Assembly: GCA_022385805.1 (NCBI GenBank)
Contig: MU277687.1
Coordinates: forward strand, 278,245-342,244
Source of the DNA: Pilatotrama ljubarskyi
Lineage: Eukaryota; Basidiomycota; Agaricomycetes; Polyporales; Polyporaceae
DNA length: 64,000 nucleotides
Reading direction: 5' to 3'
Below the pieces are notes generated by a model that was given only the letters and a program-made list of their open reading frames with translations, was not told where the DNA came from and did no database searches. Shown piece after piece: positions 56,948 through 64,000 of this stretch. The position numbers and the translations under genes were made by a program. Every line of letters begins with the position of its first letter. The stretch's first letter is position 1.

Positions 56948-58478
56948 TCAAGCACGGGTCCAAGCATGCCGGTTGTCTGCCACACGGCACTGACTCGTGC
57001 TGCCAGACGGTACGGACTCGGACTCGGACGCGCTCCTCGTAGTAGCGTTACGCGTCACCATATGGTCGCGCACCATCCTCATCATCTCTGGTGTGAGGTG
57101 CTCTGAATGGATCCTGACAGTCTCTCCTGGGCGGTTTGGGAGCGGAACTTCGATCGCACGGTCGGGCCCCACATAGTCCATTCGCTGCCTGATGGTTTGT
57201 GGGTCCGCCGGTTCGAGGGTAGAACTCTCCTCCGCATCGGCCAGGGAGCCCTGAATAGGGACAGGGCAGTTGAGCTCCGCGTCCGGTTTGCAATACCGTT
57301 TGTGAACCTTCCAGTCCTGCGCTCAGGATCAGCATGCGAGTTACATGCAGGAGGGCCTCTCATAGGGACGTACCCGGCGCTGGCAGTCCTTGCTGCAGTA
57401 GTGCGGCTTGCGCTCCGGGGGCACCTGCCCGCACACCTCATGAAGCTCTTCTTCTTCCCGGCAATCAAGCCGCACCCCGCTGCAGCACACGTGTAGGCGT
57501 TCGGGGCGCGTGCGACCTTCTCCTCGCGCTGGCGCCGCTCCTCAGCGAGCTCCGCCTCCCGCGCGTCGAACACCTCCCAGAGGAACGTGTATGGCTTGTA
57601 TCGCACCGTCTCGCGCACGTCCACGCCCCTCATCTCGCCCCCACGGGCAATATAACGTGCGACTGCGAGGACGCCTTGCGTGACGACGCCGCACTCGGCC
57701 GCGCGGTCTGCGGACTCGGCGGCCAAGTGCATGAAGTCGTTGGCGAAGATGTAGTCCTTCTGACCGCAGGGGAGGAGGCGGTCTGTGGGAGGATCGATGC
57801 GGGTGACGGTCCGCCCGTCAAACTCGGCGTGCATGAGGTGCAAGTAGATGTCGGCGAGGCAGGAGTAGTGTAACGGCCCGGCCGGCGCTGCCCGGCCGTT
57901 ACAACTAGAGTGGCTGGACCCGGCTTAGTCAACCGAGGTAACGGCTCTAGTAGGGTGTAATAGACTGGGAAAGTGGGACGGATAGTCCAACGGTTGTGCC
58001 GTGTGCAATTCCGGCGCGTTCCATTTTCCCCAGTTGTTACAAGTAGGCTCGGCCGAGGAGGCTGTTGTTGTTCTTCTCTAGCGGTATGGCGTGCCTGTGG
58101 CTGGCATAGGTGATTGCCTCCAATGCATCCATGGCTTTCTCAATGTTCTCTTCCACGGTACAGCCTGTGTAATATCTGAAGGGGCCACGGTTTAAGTCCA
58201 TGCGAGATAAGTTAGAGCCTGTGTATGGCCGCAGCTCACCGTAGGGCGAGGTCAATGATCCTCTCGCCATCGCCGTCTTCAAATGCAGAGAGCAGGGACT
58301 CGAAGGGATACTTTGCAAGGTGGAGAGAACAAGCGATGTACTGGTCTCGAGGAGGCGGGAAGATGCGGTAGTCCGATGTACACCGGTGCCTGGCTTTGAC
58401 CAGGAGATCCTCTTGGTCGAAGTAGGGGAGGTCCTCAGGCAGCTCGAAGACGACTTGTCGTAGTGTTCCCAGTGACAT
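56948..58478 (-). pseudogene. MYND zinc-finger gene broken by a transposon insertion and a 1-base deletion
   Basis: Paralogue of the MYND gene at 26516-27589, with the same first intron position. Pieces are 58478-58240, 58176 to about 57330 and 57316-56948. It starts MSLGTLRQVVFELPEDLP, has the paired YYTGC motif and LLGRAYSCLADIY, then the finger CAAAGCGLIAGKKKSFMRCAGRC...KPHYCSKDCQRR and DWKVHKRYCKP. Two lesions are seen. A 173-base element with a 5-base target duplication sits inside the codons for RAYS (57864-58046) and adds a TAA at once. In the finger, the run after GGCAGGTG has five C where six would keep the frame between CAGRC and KPHYC. Apart from these, the frame is open to the stop at 56948, so inactivation is recent. 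If the insertion is polymorphic, other strains may have a working copy. Confidence 0.75.
57869..58041. mobile_element. 173-bp MITE-like insertion with 5-bp target duplication
   Basis: The element begins TGTAAC and ends GTTACA, and is flanked by AGTAG on both sides (57864-57868 and 58042-58046). Taking out the element and one AGTAG exactly rejoins the MYND reading frame (GRAY + SCLA), which proves an insertion. Its left end is a GC-rich hairpin (TAACGGCCCGG ... CCGGCCGTTA, 57871-57901). TAGTCCAACGG at 57983-57993 resembles a tRNA A box, so a tRNA-derived origin is possible but weak. Confidence 0.8.
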
Positions 58479-59260
58479 CGCTGCAATTGTTGCAGTACCT
58501 GAGATATATGGGATCTGGATGATCGAGGTGTGAAATGAGTGGGAGTTGTCGCACAGAAGAAAGATAGCAGGACTCACAGTACTGGTGTCTTTATATTGAC
58601 CCACCCGAGTGCCGTAATGGAGACGCGTGGCTTTTCCACGTTAAGCGAAGATCGCGTGACCGTGTCGGAGCGACGCGTCTGTAGGCGCTCACCGGCACCA
58701 CCCAACTCGCTTTCCAGTCCACCCGCTTTCATACCAAGTCCATCTCTTCCACCGCTCGGACAAATCCCTGCACGACACCGGTGACAGCGGCTCTCATATC
58801 GATTGACCACCGTGATGATATATTCTTCAGGGATTCGTGAAGCAACGTACCCATATATGCGGTTTCGCAGTGATTTTCGCCTTCGCAGTTGTAGGCGAGC
58901 TACTTGTTTGGGTTAGGTCGTCCCGGAGGCTCCGAGCTCCTAAAGAGCCAGGAATCCGAAATGGTCTATCGATATGAAAGCCGCTGGAACATGCAGCTGC
59001 CCCGGTACTCACGCGAAGTGAATCTCATGATGGTCTCTTAGTGTGTCCCGTTGGTACAGGTGTACTATCATACTCCAATGTCTTCGGCTTCTGGGAGCTC
59101 ATGCTAGCTCATGCTAAGGCAGATTCGTCGTGACCTTTAGACTTCACCACTTCGCTTACTTTCCGCCCCGAAGTGGCAAACGTCAATACGCAGAGTCGGG
59201 CCCTAGCAGAAAGCCGTGCAAAAGAGGAGGGTCGCGGTCGCCACGTGTGTCTCTGACCGA
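58479..59260. other. Intergenic, no gene seen
   Basis: 0.8 kb between the pseudogene start and the hydrolase stop. Only short open frames are seen. Confidence 0.4.
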
Positions 59261-60572
59261 TCACTCAACCACGTCCTCGTCCGCGACGATAGCACGCAGC
59301 GCGAGCTCTGGACTGTCCCAATGGACCTAGCAAAGACAGCGTCAGCATATGTAGCATCCCACGAGCCCATACGCGAACGCGCGGAAGACCTACGAAATGG
59401 TTCGCCCCCTTCACAAAAACCATCCTCACGTTCCTCACCGGCAACCCCTTCGCCCTCGCCTCTTCCAGCTCCTTCCTCAGCAACATCGTCCCCCACGGCA
59501 TCTCCCACACCGACCGCTCACACGACACATACCGCACTTCCACGTCCGCCCACCCATCTCCCGTAGGCTGTCCGCTTCCCCCGGTGTACAGCGCCCCCTC
59601 ACGCAGCGCCTCAAACAGCCCGAGCTTGATCCCCATATCGAGCAGTAGTGCGTCAGAGCCCCCAGGCGCCCCAGGAGGGAGGCACAGCATGCGCCCGACC
59701 TCCTCCGGGGTGAGCGTGGAGAGCGTCGGGGGAGGGTCAGGGAGGGGAGTCTTGCGCTCGAGCGTCTCGGGCGTGTCGCCGTGCGCGTAGTATCCGCTCA
59801 CCCAGTTCGCGAACGCTTCCTCGCGCTCGGATTCGGGGATCGAGCGGTCAAAGAGCGGGTTGTATGGGTCCGAAGGGGGCGGGTAGCCGAGCGAGTGGTG
59901 CGGCGGATCTGGGTGCGCGCCGCATTGGCAAGTCCCAAAGCGTCACGGAGTGTTACGGTTCGACGCGTCCGACGTTCACGACGTACCTAGGAAGACGACC
60001 CGCCGCATATGCTCAGCCAACCTGACGTCCTCTATAGGGCACGAAGCGACGTTCGCCAGGAGCGCCGTCATCCAGCTCGTCCCAAAGGACCACCCCGCGA
60101 CGACGATCCCGCCTTTCTTCCCCGCGCGATCCACCTTCGGCACGTCTCCACTCTCCACCAAAGCCACCAGGAAGTCGTACAGCTCTCGCGCGCGCTCCTT
60201 CATGAACGCACGGATGCTCTCGCCTGCCTTCGCCACCTCCGTAGCATCCTCCAATGCCTCCGCGGAGAGAGCAGGAAGGAGCGCGCGCTCGGTCTCGCTG
60301 TAAGGCTCGGTCCCGGGGTAGTCGCGACGGTTCAGCAAGACGATGCGCGTGTTGCACGCCCGCGCTAGAGGTATGAGCTTCGAGAAGATACCTGGCGGAT
60401 ACCGAGAGGGCGTGAGGAGCGTGCTCTCAAGAGACCTCGCGCGCGATGCTCGGAATCGGTGCTCACTGCTCTGCCACGCATATCCATGGAGGATCACGAC
60501 TGTGGTGTAGTCGCTGCTGTTCTCTGGGATGCCCGAGTCCTGAAGAACGTGCAGCGGACTGCTCGGCGCCAT
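59261..60572 (-). CDS. Alpha/beta hydrolase fold protein
   Basis: Exons 60572-60467, 60391-59987, 59908-59394 and 59326-59261 give 363 residues. HGYAW (about 29-33) is the oxyanion-side HG motif; GWSFG (about 135-139) is the nucleophile elbow with Ser about 137; the late NHFVHWDSPELAL block supplies the catalytic His. The Asp partner is probably just before the last exon. The first intron (60392-60466) is in frame; removing it gives HGYAWQSSIFSKLIPLA, which matches the usual HG...W...IF..L.PLA pattern of these enzymes, so I prefer it. No signal peptide: a cytosolic esterase/lipase-like or epoxide-hydrolase-like enzyme; substrate unknown. It is convergent with nothing and lies in the conserved right flank. 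Confidence 0.8.
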
Positions 60573-61171
60573 GCTGAGGGACGGGGTCGAAGTCGTGAGA
60601 CGCGTGCCACGACCTCTGCGTACATGTATACCTTTCTTGTATGCGAAGCCGTCTTACAGCCTGTGAAGGTCAGAGCCGGCGCCGGCTGAAGGTGAGAACA
60701 TGGGAAAGCCGGGCAACCCAGGAGTCTCAGCAGCGGTAATGCTTCATTCGTGTTTCTCGGACCTGCCTACGCACCGGTGAAGGCATCTCCTAAGTGTTCA
60801 CGCCGATCGTGGCTGCATGCAGCCGGAGGGTCCATCGACTCTGGGTGGCAAGTGGTCCAGAGAATTGCATTCTCCATTCGTACAGAACGTATTGCGTGCG
60901 TCCCACGAAGACTGGCCACTCTTAACGGTCGACAACTACCAACCGTACAGGTCCCTCTGTTCCCGCCTTACGGCCCATCCGACTAAACAAACAAACCTCC
61001 AATGCGATTCCGAGTCCTCCATTCGCATGCGACGGCCTCACACGCAGATTGCCCGCCCAGGCGACCCAAAAGGGAGCACCATGCTGCAGGTTCAACCCCT
61101 CTCTATCAGCATATGCCTATCTCACGCTCCCCAGCCCAACCTGCCCCTAACCGATACGAAACAAAGCGCGC
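60573..61171. other. Intergenic, no gene seen
   Basis: 0.6 kb between the hydrolase start and the F-box gene stop, with no supported coding sequence. Confidence 0.4.
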
Positions 61172-62525
61172 TCACCTCTCGCCCCTCCCAAAGCGCACCA
61201 CCAGCCTCCCCACGCTGTCCGCCCGCCGCATGTGCAGGCGCACGCCCCACTCCGTGTCCGCGCGCTCTTGCTCGTCGGGGTCGCCTGATGTGAGGAGGAC
61301 GAGTCTCAATTCTGCCAGCGCCGGGAATCCTGGCCGAGTCTCGGGTTCGGGGTCCGCGGAATCGGTCTTGCTCGGGTTGTGTCCTTTCAGCGGTGGTGAT
61401 CCACTGCTGTCTCCTTCTCCGTTCGAGGTCTCTGACCCAGGCTCAGCTTCGGCGCCACCGCGACCGCAAGGGCACTTCCCGAAGAGGACCTCGTCAACGC
61501 GCGCAAGGACGTCGAGCGTACTTCCCAGGGTCGTCACCGCCTCGTACGGAACATGGATCTCGAGTCTCTGCAGGGACGCGCGGCACGGCAAATTCTCAAG
61601 GAGTTCCGGGAGCTCGCCGTACTGCCACGTGAGGACGTCGACGCCGACGTAGAGCGTGAGCGAGGCGAGGGACGTGTAATTCTTCAGCGAAGAAGCTGCC
61701 TCAGTAACACAAGATCAGTTCTGCGATCACAGAGCGAGCGGCACGGCACTGCTTACGCTCGAGGCCGCGGAGGGGCACGCACAGGCCGCGGACAGACGCG
61801 CCAAAGTGCCGCAGGACGTCCGGCCCCATGCGGGCCTGCGCGGGGACGTGGAGCGTCTGGAGCGAGCGCGCGGTCGGCGTGCGCGCGAGCCAGGCGACGA
61901 GGGGCAGCATGCACGACGGGTACACGAGCGAGAGGCGGAGGGACTTGAGCGCGGGGCCTGCGAGGGGCTCCGCGGCGGAGGAGGCGGGGTCCGCGCAGCG
62001 GTCCGATTCGTAGGAGCCCGGGCTGACCCAGGAGACGGTGTCGAGGTAGAGGTGGGCGAGGTGCGGGAGGGCGCAGAGGAGGGTCTGGACGCTGCTCAGG
62101 TCGCGATGATAGGTGCACTGGAGCGAGAGCGTGGTGAGGGCGGTGAAGGCCTTGAGGGCGCCGCCGAGGGTGTTGAGGTAGGCCATGCCGTCGGAGCTGA
62201 TGCCGCGGATGGCGAGGGCGCGGAGGCGGGGGGTGCGGTGGGGAGATAGGTGAGGGGCGAGGTGCTTTGTGAGGACTTGGACCTCGCGATCGGGATGCAT
62301 GTCGCGCTTCCAGGAGATGCGCAGTTCGCTGAGGAAGGGGAGGAAGGGCTGGAGGTAGGGGCGGTCGAGGGTGCGGAAGTCGCGGGCGGCGAAGAGGAGG
62401 GGGTAGGAGACTGCATGGAGGGCGTGGCTGGCGAGGCAGAGGTTGCGAAGCGCAGCGTGGTCGTGGTCGAGGTAGGAGACGATGTGGGCGAGGAGCTCGA
62501 ACGGGAGACGGACCGGGTTGGGCAT
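61172..62525 (-). CDS. F-box protein with leucine-rich C-terminal region
   Basis: Exons 62525-61757 and 61695-61172 give 430 residues. The first 45 residues form an F-box (LPFELLAHIVSYLDHDHAALRNLCLASHALHAVSYPLLF), which in this family binds Skp1 to build an SCF ubiquitin ligase. Leucine-rich, LRR-like strands follow (LRALAIRG, TTLSLQCTYH, LAHLYLDTVSW, LKSLRLSLVYP) and probably bind a substrate. The acceptor GGCAG at 61696-61700 was chosen over an earlier AG because it alone keeps the frame into SSLKNYTSLASLTLYV. Near residue 350 there is a Cys-poor, Gly/Ser/Glu-rich spacer (ETSNGEGDSSGS). Such F-box/LRR proteins are very numerous in Agaricomycetes; the target is unknown. Confidence 0.8.
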
Positions 62526-63353
62526 GGCGAGGACAAGCGAGGCGGAGAGAGGGGGCGAGTACAGCCGCAGTCAAGAGGAGGAGGGATTATATGTTGGACG
62601 GTGCAGGTGACTGGGCTGCTGAGGGAAGAGTAGTGCCATGTGTGCAGCTGGAATGATGATCATTGCGAACACGGCCGGTCGAACCCTGCCCAGCGCCGGA
62701 GAAGCTGCTGCAGAAGCACGAAATCCCTCGGTGGAACAGCACCTGATTCGGACACCCATCAGCGTCTCACTCGGGCGTCTCTTCAACCAACAAAGTCACC
62801 GGCCTCAGATCACTCGATCACTCCCCTGAGATCACATCGAGTCCATGACGCCGCTTGCATCTCTCCTTTCGCCAGCTTCAGCAGCATCTCGACGCCCTCG
62901 CGCGCCCCCTGAAGCTGAAGCCTGCAGAGAGACCCGAGTCAACGCTTCCCATGCGCCAGAAATAACTCACTCACGTGGCGGTGGTCCGTCAATATTCCCG
63001 CTCAAAGTCCTCCAGGGAGTCGCGGTCAACAAGTTGCGGTCGATGTTGTCCATGACAGACGCGTGCTTGTCGTCCGCGACCGTGGCAGCACCGGAGTTCT
63101 ACTACGGAACGGTGGGTGAGAGCATAATACACTGTTCGTGCGCCGTTCCGGATTGCTCATCATCAAACGTGATTTGGTCAATCACTCAAGCCCCATGGCC
63201 AAACGCTGCTGCGATCTCGCGACCACCAGCTGCGAAAACGGGCATCGAAAAGAGCGACGCAATGTCCAGAAAATCACGAGAACTCACATGCAGAGCGTTG
63301 ATACAAAAAGATCATAGCGATGCCGTACGACGAGCCGCACGCACGACCGGTCA
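62526..63353. other. Intergenic, no gene seen
   Basis: 0.8 kb between the F-box gene start and the MRD1 stop. No supported gene. Confidence 0.4.
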
Positions 63354-64000
63354 TCACAACTCGTCCTCGCCTTCGCCCTCCCCGTCGCCCATCTCCAGCT
63401 TCCTCTTCCGCCCAGGCATCTCTGCGCCCCCGCCATAGCTGACCCCAGCCTTCTCCCGCAGCTTCTCGACGTCCACCTCGCCCTCCTCCGCCCACTCGAG
63501 CACCAAGTGCCGCCCGAGCAGGTGAGTATGCCGCAAAGTCGCGTACGCGCGCTCCGCCTCGTGCCGCGTCGTGAACTCGAGGAACGCGAACCCGCGCGTG
63601 CGGTGGTCGAACTTCCGTGGCAGCCGTACGGACTTGAGCTGCGCGTGCGCACTGATCCAAACGTAACCGTCAGCGACCCTGTGCATCCGTGAAGAAACAA
63701 AAACGGATAGACAGACGCACCCAAAGAGCTCCCGGACATCCTTCTTCGTCGCCTCGAACGGCACGTTCTTCACGATCATCTTCGTCGTCCGCGCCTTGAT
63801 CGTCTCCTTGTCCGCCTTCGCCCCTTCTCCCTCCTCCGCGCCCCGCCCAGCCCACTTCGCCACCAGCTTGTGCCCGTCCAGCACCATCCCGTCGATGCTC
63901 TTTAGCCCGCGCCGCGCGCCCTCCACCGTGCGGAACCCCACGAAGCCGTACCCTATGCTCAGCCTCGCGCCAGGACGCGCCGGATCCGGCTTCGTCTGCA
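63354..64000 (-). CDS. mrd1: MRD1/RBM19-like multiple RNA-recognition-motif protein, 3' part
   Basis: Exons 64000(partial)-63721 and 63651-63354; the 5' part is beyond the window. The visible part holds the end of one RRM (YGFVGFRTVEGARRGLKSIDG...LDGHKLVAKWA) and a full final RRM: RNP2 is KMIVKNVPF and RNP1 is RGFAFLEF. Between them is a short charged linker. The protein ends with a basic-acidic tail (GRKRKLEMGDGEGEGEDEL). This arrangement and sequence are typical of the last RRMs of Mrd1, a nucleolar factor needed for 18S rRNA processing in the 90S pre-ribosome. The acceptor at 63652 (GGATCAG) was chosen because it gives ELFGAHAQLKSVRLP in phase; the intron is 69 bases. Essential single-copy gene in fungi. 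Confidence 0.9.
   Translation of the reverse strand, partial: QTKPDPARPGARLSIGYGFVGFRTVEGARRGLKSIDGMVLDGHKLVAKWAGRGAEEGEGAKADKETIKARTTKMIVKNVPFEATKKDVRELFGCVCLSVFVSSRMHRVADGYVWISAHAQLKSVRLPRKFDHRTRGFAFLEFTTRHEAERAYATLRHTHLLGRHLVLEWAEEGEVDVEKLREKAGVSYGGGAEMPGRKRKLEMGDGEGEGEDEL

Noticed and set aside
61753..62574. Minus-strand Pro/Arg-rich frame of 273 codons
   Set aside because: It overlaps the F-box gene on the same strand in another frame and has only low-complexity sequence.

Overview
The window is nuclear DNA of a mushroom-forming basidiomycete (Agaricomycetes; a Polyporales-type fungus is my best guess, not proven). Genes are split by many 40-80 base GT-AG introns, codons are GC-rich, and the neighbours (Rpn9, an MRD1-like RNA-binding protein, Hmp1-type CsbD protein, MYND proteins) are typical of that group. 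About 3.6-45 kb is a pheromone/receptor mating-type region (B or P/R locus). It holds five STE3-like seven-helix pheromone receptors (three on the minus strand at 9.7-11.5, 19.0-20.5 and 24.1-25.7 kb; two on the plus strand at 32.8-34.7 and 43.2-44.8 kb) and eight small lipopeptide pheromone precursors ending in a CaaX box (CVIA, CTIA or CIIA) at 3.7, 5.8, 8.8, 14.1, 15.5, 17.5, 21.0 and 23.0 kb, plus a decayed pheromone relic near 17.3 kb.

Layout. 1-2.5 kb: 3' end of a single-pass membrane protein gene, a small MITE that supplies its stop codon, and an Hmp1/CsbD gene. 3.6-9 kb: three pheromone genes whose peptides end in an HGSC-V/T-IA tail. 9.7-25.7 kb: three receptors interleaved with five further pheromone genes, in long gene-poor DNA with short palindromes and a 554-base MITE. 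26.5-29.7 kb: a MYND-finger gene and an unrecognised gene. 32.8-44.8 kb: two more receptors around unrecognised genes (a coiled-coil membrane protein, a small secreted protein, a glycine-rich protein). 45.8-64 kb: dense conserved flank with two MFS transporters, a double-telobox Myb protein, Rpn9, a MYND pseudogene, an alpha/beta hydrolase, an F-box protein and the 3' end of MRD1.

How it works together. By established knowledge of agaricomycete mating, farnesylated pheromones from one nucleus activate STE3-type receptors of a compatible partner and control nuclear migration and clamp fusion; receptors and pheromones inside one haplotype should be mutually inactive. The three minus-strand receptors and one pheromone gene carry the same 9-base box, GGACAATGG, 80-265 bases upstream of their start codons; it resembles an HMG-box binding site and suggests co-regulation. 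The two plus-strand receptors lack it and have no adjacent pheromone gene, so they may be non-mating-type receptor-like genes. Gene models were made by eye from splice signals and reading frame; exon ends marked as inferred need transcript data.
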